64,000 bases of DNA from Clostridium paridis (GTDB lineage: Bacteria; Bacillota; Clostridia; Clostridiales; Clostridiaceae): the NCBI RefSeq assembly GCF_016765615.1, contig NZ_JAESWA010000024.1, positions 62,001 to 126,000 of the forward strand. Reading direction: 5' to 3'. The first letter of the stretch is position 1. Every line of letters begins with the position of its first letter. A program made the position numbers and the translations under genes. The notes beneath the pieces were generated by a model that worked only from the letters and a program-made list of their open reading frames with translations, had not been told where the DNA came from and made no database searches. This document shows positions 1 to 7,899 of the stretch, piece by piece.

Positions 1-79
1 CAAGTTTAACTCTTTTTTTGACATATTTTTTAAAATCTAATTAATTTTCTTTGTAATTTCATGAATATTTTTTAAATCT

Positions 80-97
80 TTGTTAATAATATAACAA
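80..97. promoter_or_regulatory. Candidate Rex operator
   Basis: The palindrome TTGTTAATAATATAACAA matches the Rex consensus TTGTTAA-N4-TTAACAA with one mismatch. It lies downstream of the rex gene and its terminator, so it would control a leftward transcript that begins beyond the left window edge. In clostridia rex is commonly followed by the crt-bcd-etf-hbd butyryl-CoA operon, a known Rex target; that this operon lies to the left is inference. Confidence 0.6.
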
Positions 98-331
98 TTA
101 CAGTCAAAAAAATAAGTGAAGTTTGTAACTCCACTTACGATTATAATAGATTGTTAAATTCTTTGCAATATTTTTATGGTATATTTCACTATAATTTAAT
201 AATATATTGTGAAACTTTAATCTATATATCATTACTCTCTTGTATATCAAGGATTAATCCTATTTTTATCAAACATTCTAAATTATCCGTTTCAAAAAGA
301 TAAGATTCAAATTTAGGAATCTATTTACAAA

Positions 332-384
332 TAATAAAAACATAGGGACGTTTTGCTTGCACTTACAAACAAAACGTCCCTATG
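332..384 (-). terminator. Rho-independent terminator of rex
   Basis: A perfect 15-bp stem (341-355 with 370-384, loop of 14) is followed on the minus strand by a T-rich tract. It ends the rex transcript 21 bases after the stop codon. Confidence 0.85.
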
Positions 385-405
385 TATTAGAATTACTCTA
401 ATATA

Positions 406-1038
406 CTATTCTTCTTTTTGGTTTAATAAATAAACTAAAGTCATAACACTTTCACTTAAATGAACATTTTCTACAGTCATACCTTCAGGTACATTTAAAT
501 CCACTGGAGCAAAGTTCCAAATCCCTTTTACTCCACCTTGAACTAATTCATCACAAACCTTTTGAGCATTTAATTTTGGAACACAAATAACTCCTATGTC
601 AATGTGATTATTTTTCAAGAAACTTTGTAAGTCATCAATATCTTGAATCTCAATATCTCTTATTCTTATTCCAATAAGCTTAGGATTAGCATCAAAAATC
701 CCAACTAGATTAAATCCAGCTTTATCAAATCTATAATTGGCTATTGCCTGACCAATATTACCTGCACCAACTATTATAGTATTATATTTTTTATTCAATC
801 CTAATATAGAACTTATTTGTGAATGAAGTTCTCTTACATTGTAGCCATAGCCTTGCTGTCCAAAGTCTCCAAAGCAGTTTAGGTCCTGTCTTATTTGTGA
901 AGCAGTAAATCCTATTTTCTCACTTAGTTCTTTTGAACTTATTCTATCTACATCATTCTTTAAAAGTTCTCCTAAATATCTATGGTATTTAGGAAGTCTT
1001 TTTATAACTGCCATTGATATATTTTTCTTTTTCTCCAT
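406..1038 (-). CDS. rex: Redox-sensing transcriptional repressor Rex
   Basis: A 210-residue Rex repressor. It senses the NADH/NAD+ ratio and releases fermentation operons when NADH is high. The N-terminal winged helix contains the recognition segment FTASQIRQDL, followed by the Rossmann fold with GAGNIGQA as the dinucleotide loop. A longer frame begins at 1104, but the ATG at 1038 carries a strong AGAGGTG ribosome binding site 6 bases upstream and matches the usual family start (MEKKKNIS). The gene is monocistronic, with its own terminator. A Rex-type operator lies further downstream at 80-97. Family assignment is firm; target genes are inferred. Confidence 0.96.
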   Translation of the reverse strand: MEKKKNISMAVIKRLPKYHRYLGELLKNDVDRISSKELSEKIGFTASQIRQDLNCFGDFGQQGYGYNVRELHSQISSILGLNKKYNTIIVGAGNIGQAIANYRFDKAGFNLVGIFDANPKLIGIRIRDIEIQDIDDLQSFLKNNHIDIGVICVPKLNAQKVCDELVQGGVKGIWNFAPVDLNVPEGMTVENVHLSESVMTLVYLLNQKEE

Positions 1039-1269
1039 GTCTGCACCTCTTTCATTAATCTCTATATTGAAAGTTAAATACAAATTTGATATACCAATCT
1101 TCATAATTAAATTTATATTTTACTGTGTAAAAACTTAGAATAACTAAGCTTTTAATTAAATTTATGTATCGAAGTAGTATAGCTTAAAATATGTAAATTA
1201 TAAAAATCAACCTAACTTAAATATTTTAACATAAAATTCACTTTTTTTCTATATGTTAATAGGAATATA

Positions 1270-1300
1270 AAACCCATTAAATTAGATACCCAATGGGTTT
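1270..1300. other. Hairpin in the rex-ferritin divergent region
   Basis: AAACCCATT (1270-1278) pairs with AATGGGTTT (1292-1300), with short T runs on either strand. The 430-base region between rex and ferritin has no ORF. The hairpin could attenuate the rex leader or end a short RNA; the sequence does not decide between these. Confidence 0.4.
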
Positions 1301-1412
1301 TTATGGCAATAATTTTTGCTACGATATTATTATATAACACTTCTTGTTGAGAATAAAATATTTAATAAACTTAATTTACTACTATTTATAAGTTTTTTCG
1401 CCATATATTCTG

Positions 1413-1441
1413 TTGATATACCTATCATAAAGAGGTATAAT
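1413..1441 (+). promoter_or_regulatory. SigA promoter of ferritin gene
   Basis: TTGATA (1413-1418), a 17-base spacer and TATAAT (1436-1441), ending 28 bases before the ferritin ATG. The near-consensus match suggests strong basal expression. Confidence 0.8.
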
Positions 1442-1469
1442 ATGTAAAAAGATATTTGGAGGTGTAATT

Positions 1470-1982
1470 ATGTTTAGTGCTAAACTTTTAGATGCATTAA
1501 ATCATCAAGTTAATTATGAATTTTACTCATCTTATTCATATCTTTCTATGGCTGCCTATTGTGAATCTATCGATTTACCAGGTTTCTCAAACTTCTTTCG
1601 AGTTCAAGCTCAAGAAGAACTTTTTCATGCCATGAAATTTTTTGATTACATACAACAAAAAAATGGCGAAATAATATTAGAAAAAATTGATCAGCCAACC
1701 ATAAAATTTGAAAGTGTATCTCATGTTTTTGAAACTGCCTTTGAACATGAACAAATAGTAACAAAGAAGATATATAACCTAGCAGATATAGCTACAGAAG
1801 AAAGAGAACATGCTACTTTAAGCCTATTAAAATGGTTTATTGATGAGCAAGTTGAGGAAGAAAATACTTTCGATACCCTTTTGAAAAAACTAAAAAGAGC
1901 TAAAGATAATCCAGCTGCACTATATCTATTAGATGATGAACTTGCAAAAAGAGTATATACTCCACCAACTGCTACTAATTAA
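1470..1982 (+). CDS. ftnA: Ferritin (non-heme iron storage)
   Basis: A 170-residue bacterial ferritin that oxidises Fe(II) and stores it as ferric mineral in a 24-subunit shell. The ferroxidase ligands are visible: Glu17 in NYEFYSS, Glu50 and His53 in QEELFHA, a Glu in FEHEQ (91-93), and the EQVEEE segment near 125-130. The length is typical of FtnA and there is no haem-binding Met that would mark bacterioferritin. The ATG follows TTGGAGGTG by a few bases. The gene is monocistronic between a consensus promoter and a strong terminator. No Fur box was recognised. Confidence 0.95.
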   Translation: MFSAKLLDALNHQVNYEFYSSYSYLSMAAYCESIDLPGFSNFFRVQAQEELFHAMKFFDYIQQKNGEIILEKIDQPTIKFESVSHVFETAFEHEQIVTKKIYNLADIATEEREHATLSLLKWFIDEQVEEENTFDTLLKKLKRAKDNPAALYLLDDELAKRVYTPPTATN

Positions 1983-2001
1983 ATCAAATAATGATAATTA
2001 T

Positions 2002-2037
2002 AAAGAAACTCATATTTTTTTGAGTTTCTTTTTTTAT
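2002..2037 (+). terminator. Terminator of ferritin gene
   Basis: An 11-bp perfect stem (AAAGAAACTCA at 2002-2012 with 2021-2031) followed by a T tract, 19 bases after the ferritin stop. Confidence 0.85.
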
Positions 2038-2047
2038 ATTAATGTAT

Positions 2048-2174
2048 AAAAAAATAGGACTTATATATACTGAAATTCAGCCCTATACAAGTCCTTATAA
2101 TACAAAATTCACTAAAAATTTTGTACCAGGCTTATGCCTGTAGCTATTCCCTTTTGCCTGAAAGTTTACTATCG
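2048..2174 (-). ncRNA. Candidate independent structured RNA, about 125 nt
   Basis: A minus-strand transcription unit without an ORF. A perfect SigA promoter at 2181-2209 predicts a start near 2174, and a long hairpin with seven T residues (2048-2095) predicts the end. Inside, TACAGGC pairs with GCCTG(G)TA around an ATAA loop (about 2125-2145), and TACAAAATT pairs with AATTTTGTA (2099-2123). The 5' part contains AAACTTTCAGGCAAAAGG, which resembles the 3' conserved box of glycine riboswitches, but the GCCGAAGG core of that aptamer is absent. No gene follows on this strand, and read-through would be antisense to ferritin. I do not recognise the family. Confidence 0.55.
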
Positions 2175-2180
2175 AAATAG

Positions 2181-2209
2181 ATTATATTTAAAATATCGAT
2201 TTTTGTCAA
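2181..2209 (-). promoter_or_regulatory. Consensus SigA promoter of the 2048-2174 RNA
   Basis: On the minus strand TTGACA (2209-2204), exactly 17 bases, then TATAAT (2186-2181). Both hexamers are perfect. It lies just after the cadA stop codon and so cannot serve cadA. Confidence 0.75.
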
Positions 2210-2220
2210 TATATATCGTA

Positions 2221-4410
2221 TTATGATACTTTATTTTTTCTTAATATCCTCATAGAATTTAATACAGCTAAAAGAGCAACTCCTACATCTGCAAAAACAC
2301 CTTCCCACATTGTACCTAGTCCTATTACTGCTAATATTAAAACTAATGCTTTAACGCCTAATGCGAAGATAATATTTTGTTTAACTATTAGTGATGTTGT
2401 TTTAGAAATACTTATAGCTTTAGCTATTTTAGATGGCTCATCTGTCATAATAACAATGTCAGCTGCTTCAATTGCTGCATCTGAGCCTACGCCTCCCATT
2501 GCTATTCCTATATCAGCCCTTGCAAGTACAGGTGCATCATTTATTCCATCCCCGACAAATATTACTTTAGTGCCATCATTCTTAGCACTTAATATTTCTT
2601 CAACCTTTTCAACTTTATCTTGTGGAAGAAGTTCAGAATATATCTTATCCAGATTTAATTCTTCATTAACAGCTTCCGCAGTAGCTTTATTATCTCCTGT
2701 AAGCATAACTGTCTCTTTTATTCCTAATGATTTTAACATTTTAATTGCTTGATCAGAATCCTTTTTAACTTCATCTGATATTACAATGGCACCTATATAT
2801 TCTCCTTCTAGAGCAATATATACTAATGTTCCTTCATGTTTAATATCATCAACCTGGATGTTATTTTCAACCATTAATTTTCCATTTCCAGCAAGAATTC
2901 TTTTCCCTTTTACTGTGACGCTTATGCCCTTTCCAGCTATCTCCTTATAATCTAAAATCAATGAATTATCTATAGATCCGTTAAATGACTTTTTAATAGA
3001 TTCTGCTATTGGATGATTTGAATAGCTTTCTGCATAAGCAGCACATTCCAATATTTCTTCATCTGTGTATTCATTTGTTGAATAAATTTTAGTAACACTA
3101 AATACCCCTTTGGTTAATGTTCCTGTTTTATCAAAGATAACCGTATCTACTGATTTTAATGCTTCTAAATAGTTTCCACCTTTTATTAATATACCATGTT
3201 TAGAAGCTGCCCCTATTCCTCCAAAGAAAGCAAGAGGTATTGATATAACTAGTGCACAAGGACAAGAAACAACAAGGAATATTAGTGCTCTATATATCCA
3301 CTGACTAAATGAACCTAATCCTATAACTGGAGGAATTACTGCTAGTGCTAAAGCTGAAAAAACTACAGCTGGTGTATAGTATCTTGCAAACTTAGTAATA
3401 AACTTTTCAGTTTTAGCTTTTTTATTTCCAGCATTTTCAACCAACTCTAATATCTTAGATACAGTTGATTCTCCAAAAGTTTTTGTAACTTCAATTCTAA
3501 TTGGTGAATTTTTATTTATTGATCCTGAAAGAACTTCATTCCCTGCACTTACCTTGCGTGGAAGTGATTCACCTGTTAATGCAGAAGTATCAAGCATAGC
3601 TTCTCCACTTATTATCTTTCCGTCTAAAGGTACTTTTTCGCCTGGCTTAACTATTATAATATCACCAATCGCTATTTCTTCTGGTGAAACTTTAATTTCT
3701 CTTTCATTTACTATCTTATTTGCATAATCAGGCCTTATATCCATTAATTGACCAATAGATTTTCTTGATTTATTTACTGCATATCCTTGGAACATTTCTC
3801 CTATTCCATAGAAAATCATAACTGCAGCACCTTCTGGATATTCCCCTATTGCAAATGCACCTATTGTGGCTATGGTCATAAGGAAGTTTTCATCAAATAC
3901 TTCACCATTTTTAATATTTTTCAATGCGGTTAATAAAACTTCTCCACCTACAATTACATAACTGATACCAAATGCAGCTATTTCAACATAAGGTATGTCT
4001 TTAAAAAAGAATCCTATTCCATAAAAAATTACTCCAATAACTAACTTTACTAATTCCTTAGATTCAAATCCTTCATGTGAATGATCATGGTTGTGTTCGT
4101 GAGAATGATCATGATGTTCATCGTTGAGTCTATCTTCAGTTTTGCTAATTTGAATATTACTTCTCACTGCTCTTTCTGATGATAAAACCTCTTTTACTTT
4201 AACATGTGGTTCTAATTTTATAACAATTTCTTCAACCTTATTTTTAATCAAATCTAAATTGGTTGCTTCCTTTGGGGATATAGCTAAGGTATTAGATGAA
4301 AAGTTTAATGATGCTTCTTCTACTTCTTCTAATGCATTAACTCTACTTTCTATTTTTGCAGCACAATTAGCGCAATCTAATCCTTCTAATAATAACTTTA
4401 TCTCTTTCAT
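2221..4410 (-). CDS. cadA: Heavy-metal-translocating P1B-type ATPase (Zn/Cd/Pb efflux)
   Basis: A 729-residue membrane ATPase that exports divalent soft metals. An N-terminal HMA domain carries Cys13-x-x-Cys16 (DCANCAAK). A His/Asp-rich linker at about 98-113 probably buffers Zn or Cd. Further on come the actuator TGES (279-282), the transmembrane metal site Cys383-Pro-Cys385, the phosphorylated Asp427 in DKTGT, the class-specific HP at 466-467 and GDGINDAP near 620-627. The CPC motif plus the His-rich linker favours Zn/Cd/Pb over Cu. It begins 10 bases after the ArsR/CadC-type regulator, forming a classic cadC-cadA operon. No clear cadA terminator separates it from the promoter of the small RNA downstream. 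Confidence 0.94.
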   Translation of the reverse strand: MKEIKLLLEGLDCANCAAKIESRVNALEEVEEASLNFSSNTLAISPKEATNLDLIKNKVEEIVIKLEPHVKVKEVLSSERAVRSNIQISKTEDRLNDEHHDHSHEHNHDHSHEGFESKELVKLVIGVIFYGIGFFFKDIPYVEIAAFGISYVIVGGEVLLTALKNIKNGEVFDENFLMTIATIGAFAIGEYPEGAAVMIFYGIGEMFQGYAVNKSRKSIGQLMDIRPDYANKIVNEREIKVSPEEIAIGDIIIVKPGEKVPLDGKIISGEAMLDTSALTGESLPRKVSAGNEVLSGSINKNSPIRIEVTKTFGESTVSKILELVENAGNKKAKTEKFITKFARYYTPAVVFSALALAVIPPVIGLGSFSQWIYRALIFLVVSCPCALVISIPLAFFGGIGAASKHGILIKGGNYLEALKSVDTVIFDKTGTLTKGVFSVTKIYSTNEYTDEEILECAAYAESYSNHPIAESIKKSFNGSIDNSLILDYKEIAGKGISVTVKGKRILAGNGKLMVENNIQVDDIKHEGTLVYIALEGEYIGAIVISDEVKKDSDQAIKMLKSLGIKETVMLTGDNKATAEAVNEELNLDKIYSELLPQDKVEKVEEILSAKNDGTKVIFVGDGINDAPVLARADIGIAMGGVGSDAAIEAADIVIMTDEPSKIAKAISISKTTSLIVKQNIIFALGVKALVLILAVIGLGTMWEGVFADVGVALLAVLNSMRILRKNKVS

Positions 4411-4420
4411 ATTATTTCCC

Positions 4421-4786
4421 CTACCTTTCTGTTATATGGCTTAGACCTTGATTAAATATACCTTTAACATGTTCATCATCTAGTGAATAATAAACAACTT
4501 TTCCTTCCTTTCTAAACTTAACTAATCTAGCTGATTTTAACACTCTTAATTGATGTGATATAGCTGATTGTGTCATTCCTAGAAGTGCTGCCATATCACA
4601 CACGCACATCTCACTTTCAAATAAAACACATAAAATCTTTATTCTTGTAGAATCTCCAAAAACCTTAAATAATTCAGCTAAATCATAGAGAGTCTCCTCT
4701 TCAGGAATCGTTTCTTTCACCTTATTTACTATATCATCATGAATAATAGTACAGTTACAGCTTTCAATTTTATTTAAATCCTTCAT
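4421..4786 (-). CDS. cadC: ArsR/SmtB-family metal-sensing repressor, CadC type
   Basis: A 121-residue winged-helix repressor that leaves DNA when it binds Cd, Pb or Zn. Both classical metal sites are visible: the thiolate site formed by N-terminal Cys10 and Cys12 with Cys61-x-Cys63 in the MCVCDMA helix, and the alpha5 site Asp104-x-His106...His117-x-x-Glu120 at the dimer interface. The recognition helix is TQSAISHQLRVL. It is the first gene of the operon with cadA, and a palindrome at 4805-4820 next to its promoter is the likely operator, giving autoregulation. The CadC versus SmtB name rests on the cysteine set. Confidence 0.93.
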   Translation of the reverse strand: MKDLNKIESCNCTIIHDDIVNKVKETIPEEETLYDLAELFKVFGDSTRIKILCVLFESEMCVCDMAALLGMTQSAISHQLRVLKSARLVKFRKEGKVVYYSLDDEHVKGIFNQGLSHITER

Positions 4787-4804
4787 AATTACACCTCTGA
4801 ATAT

Positions 4805-4820
4805 ATGAATAATTGTTCAT
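4805..4820. promoter_or_regulatory. Candidate CadC operator
   Basis: ATGAATAATTGTTCAT is an inverted repeat (ATGAA/TTCAT) between the -10 box and the cadC start codon. The pattern is that of SmtB/CadC operators. Confidence 0.65.
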
Positions 4821-4832
4821 ACGTTTTCTTAT

Positions 4833-4862
4833 ATTATATTCATTTCTCATATAAATTGTCAA
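4833..4862 (-). promoter_or_regulatory. SigA promoter of cadC-cadA
   Basis: On the minus strand TTGACA (4862-4857), an 18-base spacer and TATAAT (4838-4833). A strong promoter held down by a repressor fits a metal-inducible operon. Confidence 0.75.
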
Positions 4863-4951
4863 TATCTCTTATATAAATAAAAAAATAAAAGCTAGATAAA
4901 AGAATTTTTTAATTTCCTTTACCTAGTTTTAAATTAATTAAATACACTTTT

Positions 4952-6664
4952 TTATTTTAGTGATGCACTATATAAGGATGTATATATTCCATTCTTAGAT
5001 AAAAGTTCTTGATGATTTCCCTTTTCTGCTATGCCTTCAGCAGTTAATACAACAATTTCATCTGCATTTTTTATAGTTGACAATCTATGGGCAACAATAA
5101 GTGTTGTCCTACCTTTTGCCAACTCTTCTAAAGATTTTTGTATTATAAGCTCCGTTGTATTATCAAGTGCAGAAGTTGCCTCATCCAAAATTAATATCTT
5201 TGGATTTTTTAAGAACACTCTTGCTATTGACATCCTTTGTTTTTGGCCACCAGATAATTTTAATCCCTTTTCTCCAATATATGTATTATATCCATCTGGC
5301 AAGCTCATTATAAAATCATGTATATTTGCTCTTTTAGCTGCTTCAATTACTTCTTCTTCACTTGCATCAGGATTTCCGTATAGAATATTTTCATATATGG
5401 TTCCAGTGAATAAAAATACATCTTGCTGAACTAAACCAATATTCTTTCTTAAGGAGTCTCTATTAATATTTTTTATATTAATATTGTCAATAAATATATC
5501 TCCCTCGTCAACTTCATAAAATCTAGGAACCAAGTGACATAGGGTTGTTTTTCCTCCACCTGATGGCCCTACTAAAGCAACAGTTTGTCCCTGATTAATA
5601 TTAAGTGATAATTCTTTTAAAACATGAGTTTCTTCATCATCATATTTAAAACTTACATTGTCAAATGTTATCTGTCCTTTTACGTCTTTAATTTCTATGG
5701 CATTATTTAAGTCCTCTTCTTCTGAAACCTCCATTATTTCTTTAAATCTCTCAAAACCAGTCATTCCAGATTGTAATTGCTCAACAAAATTAATTAACCT
5801 CTTAATTGGATCCATAAACATTTTTATATAAAGTAAATATGCAACATAATCACCTACTGAAATATATCCTTTGAAAGTAAAGAATCCACCAAGGGATAGA
5901 ACTGTTAAGTTAAGAAAGTCAACTATAAAATTCATTCCAGAAAAGAATTCTGCCATTGCTTTATATGCAAATTCTCTCGCACTTTTAAATGCATTATTGC
6001 CCTCTTCAAATTTCTCAATTTCATAAGTTCTATTAGTAAAAGCTCTAGAAACTCTAATTCCTGAAACTGAATTTTCTAAAGAGGCATTAACTTCACCAAT
6101 CTTTACTCTAGTCTCTTTAAATGCATTTGCCATCTTCATTCTTTTCTTAATAGCAAATATCAATAAAAATGGTATAAATGCAAAAGTAATTAATGTTAGC
6201 TTAACGTTTATAGTACACAAAATAATAAATGATCCTATTAACATTATTATTGATAAAAATAGATCTTCTGGGCCATGATGTGCAAGTTCTGATATGTCCA
6301 TTAGGTCATTAATTATTCTAGACATAATTACACCTGTTTTATTGTCATCAAAGTATTTAAATGGCAGTTTCTGAAGATGTTTAAAGATATCTCTTCTCAT
6401 ATCACCCTGCATTCTTACTCCAACTACGTGCCCCCAATATTCAACAAAATAATTAAGTCCTAACTTAAGTATATAAATGAATAATAAAGTAATGCTCCAG
6501 GTTACTAAAAGCCTTAAATTTTTATTTGGAACATAATCATTAATAATCCCTCTTGTGATCATTGGGTAAAACAAATCACAAATCGCTGCTAAAAATGCGC
6601 AGAATAAGTCCATTATAAAAAGTTTTTTATGGGGTTTATAATACTTTATAAAATCTCTAATCAT
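4952..6664 (-). CDS. ABC exporter, fused permease-ATPase half-transporter
   Basis: A 570-residue half-transporter of the MsbA/LmrA/BmrA type. Six membrane segments occupy about residues 15-310. The nucleotide-binding domain (about 325-570) has Walker A GPSGGGKT, the Q-loop region LVQQDVF, the signature LSGGQ, Walker B ILILDEATS and the switch His in VAHRLS. Because it is a single gene, a homodimer is expected. The substrate (lipid, drug or peptide) cannot be read from the sequence. ATG follows AAAGGAGGGATAG. The 5' leader (6674-6776) is strongly structured and may regulate the gene. No regulator or accessory gene is adjacent. Confidence 0.92.
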   Translation of the reverse strand: MIRDFIKYYKPHKKLFIMDLFCAFLAAICDLFYPMITRGIINDYVPNKNLRLLVTWSITLLFIYILKLGLNYFVEYWGHVVGVRMQGDMRRDIFKHLQKLPFKYFDDNKTGVIMSRIINDLMDISELAHHGPEDLFLSIIMLIGSFIILCTINVKLTLITFAFIPFLLIFAIKKRMKMANAFKETRVKIGEVNASLENSVSGIRVSRAFTNRTYEIEKFEEGNNAFKSAREFAYKAMAEFFSGMNFIVDFLNLTVLSLGGFFTFKGYISVGDYVAYLLYIKMFMDPIKRLINFVEQLQSGMTGFERFKEIMEVSEEEDLNNAIEIKDVKGQITFDNVSFKYDDEETHVLKELSLNINQGQTVALVGPSGGGKTTLCHLVPRFYEVDEGDIFIDNINIKNINRDSLRKNIGLVQQDVFLFTGTIYENILYGNPDASEEEVIEAAKRANIHDFIMSLPDGYNTYIGEKGLKLSGGQKQRMSIARVFLKNPKILILDEATSALDNTTELIIQKSLEELAKGRTTLIVAHRLSTIKNADEIVVLTAEGIAEKGNHQELLSKNGIYTSLYSASLK

Positions 6665-6673
6665 TCTATCCCT

Positions 6674-6776
6674 CCTTTATTAAAAAATCGTCAAGGCGAT
6701 TATGAGCCGTCGATTTTTTCCTCGCATCTGCCTTTCCAAGCTCATGTGAGAAAAAATTGGCAGGCGACTAATTCTT
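6674..6776 (-). promoter_or_regulatory. Structured leader of the ABC exporter
   Basis: Immediately upstream of the exporter ribosome binding site, mutually exclusive pairings are visible. CTGCC with TCGC (about 6723-6733) pairs with GGCAG and GCGA (about 6759-6767). ATTTTTTCTC pairs with GAGGAAAAAAT. AAAAATCG (about 6682-6689) pairs with CGATTTTT (about 6710-6719). The last hairpin ends in T residues on the minus strand and could terminate or hide the start. It may instead be a dispersed repeat; I do not recognise a riboswitch class. Confidence 0.4.
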
Positions 6777-6780
6777 TTTT

Positions 6781-6873
6781 TATTCTTTAAGGGAGTCTAG
6801 TAAATCCTTAGATTATAATTCAAACTTATAATGTTATCCAAAACCTTAAAATATTATAAACTCTTAAAGAATA
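6781..6873. repeat. Inverted-repeat element A (93 bp)
   Basis: Perfect 11-bp terminal inverted repeats, TATTCTTTAAG (6781-6791) and CTTAAAGAATA (6863-6873). The right half contains the module CCTTAAAATATTATAAA, which recurs near 7860 and, in a diverged form, near 41148. It has no coding capacity and could be a small MITE-like element. Confidence 0.55.
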
Positions 6874-6956
6874 AAAAATAGAAAACTCACAAAAATGAGT
6901 TTTCATATTAATACATTATACATCTTCTACTTTTAATATTCCAGTGGAATAGATAT

Positions 6957-7028
6957 TATAGGGTTTTAAGTTCAACTAATAACTTATTTATGTAAGAATA
7001 AATTAAGTTTCCTATAAAAAACCCTATA
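6957..7028. repeat. Inverted-repeat element B1 (72 bp)
   Basis: TATAGGGTTTT (6957-6967) and AAAACCCTATA (7018-7028) are perfect inverted ends. The interior shares AAGTTCAACTA with elements at 7631 and 7813. It lies directly downstream of the gene at 7044-7607 and could also act as its terminator. Confidence 0.6.
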
Positions 7029-7043
7029 TACTTCCTTGTATCA

Positions 7044-7607
7044 TTAATACTTATATTCGCTTACATTTTCACATAAATCTATATTTAGCTGTTTGTCATC
7101 TATTACTTTTTTATAAGAAACTAAAAATTCATTTAACTCATTATCTGTTAAGTCTATTTTTCCACTACTTAAAATCATTACGTTTTCTTTATCTAATATA
7201 ATTTGTATTTTATTCTTTGCATTATCTATTGAATATTTGGTTATATTACTAACATTTAATCTTCCTTTATACTTCTCTTGGAATCCTATAGTTTTTCTTA
7301 ATTCCTCATAATTAGTACCTAACCCATATGCATTTAAATCTATCCCCATATTTTTAATTTGGCCTTCTATATTATTCATATCCACGCCATATCTTTTCAT
7401 CATTTCTTTTTGTATATTCATAAACTTTTCTTGGGAAATATTATTCTCTTGCATATATTTATTTATTTTAGTCATCATTTCTGCCATGGATAACTGACCT
7501 TGTGATAATGAATAGTATAATTCATAAATATACGACTCAAATTTATCTACATCTTTATCCCTAGCCTTATTTTTTAATTCATTAAAATCTATTATTCTAT
7601 CATCCAT
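7044..7607 (-). CDS. Uncharacterised soluble protein (possibly DUF3867)
   Basis: A 187-residue hydrophilic, Lys/Glu/Asn-rich protein with no signal peptide or membrane segment. The N-terminal two thirds are predicted helical; the C-terminal third (about 135-180) looks like a short alpha/beta domain. I recall a clostridial family with this kind of N-terminus as DUF3867, but I am not certain. The ATG at 7607 follows GGGAGGAAAAGCTT. It is flanked on both sides by related inverted-repeat elements (6957-7028 and 7631-7734). No function is proposed. Confidence 0.75.
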   Translation of the reverse strand: MDDRIIDFNELKNKARDKDVDKFESYIYELYYSLSQGQLSMAEMMTKINKYMQENNISQEKFMNIQKEMMKRYGVDMNNIEGQIKNMGIDLNAYGLGTNYEELRKTIGFQEKYKGRLNVSNITKYSIDNAKNKIQIILDKENVMILSSGKIDLTDNELNEFLVSYKKVIDDKQLNIDLCENVSEYKY

Positions 7608-7630
7608 AAGCTTTTCCTCCCATGTTCATT

Positions 7631-7734
7631 TATAGGGTTTTAAGTTCAACTATTAACTTATTCATGCCTGAAAATGTCCAGAAACCGACATTTTCAAACA
7701 ACTATAAGTTAAGTTTCCTATAAAAAACCCTATA
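7631..7734. repeat. Inverted-repeat element B2 (104 bp)
   Basis: It has the same 11-bp inverted ends as element B1 (7631-7641 and 7724-7734) and the same flanking interior (AAGTTCAACTA, AAGTTTCCTATAAAAAA). It additionally carries an internal hairpin, GAAAATGTC (7670-7678) with GACATTTTC (7687-7695), that B1 lacks. Confidence 0.65.
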
Positions 7735-7812
7735 TATATTATAGTCTATTAATTTTTGTAAAGAAAGTCTTATTGGTATGATATAAGTATATCTTAAACT
7801 ATATTTAATTAT

Positions 7813-7899
7813 TATAGAGTATTAAGTTCAACTAATAATTAATTCCTGCCTGACCTCAACCTTAAAATATTATAAATTCTTAAGAGTAAAATCTCTATT
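7813..7899. repeat. Composite repeat element (B-type left, A-type right)
   Basis: The left part carries AAGTTCAACTAATAA as in elements B1 and B2. The right part carries CTTAAAATATTATAAATTCTTAA as in element A and near 41148. The ends (TAGAG/CTCTA) pair only weakly. It abuts the stop codon of the gene at 7898-8398. Confidence 0.5.

Noticed and set aside
80-130. Complete promoter for the gene left of the window
   Set aside because: A TTGACT hexamer is present (102-107, minus), but no -10 box lies at a proper distance; only the Rex operator is supported.
2125-2180. Glycine riboswitch
   Set aside because: Only the CAGGCAAAAGG-like segment matches. The GCCGAAGG core and the P1/P3 arrangement are missing, and no glycine-related gene follows.
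6957-7899. CRISPR array
   Set aside because: Repeats are few, unequal in length, palindromic at their ends and separated by a gene; there are no regular spacers and no cas genes.
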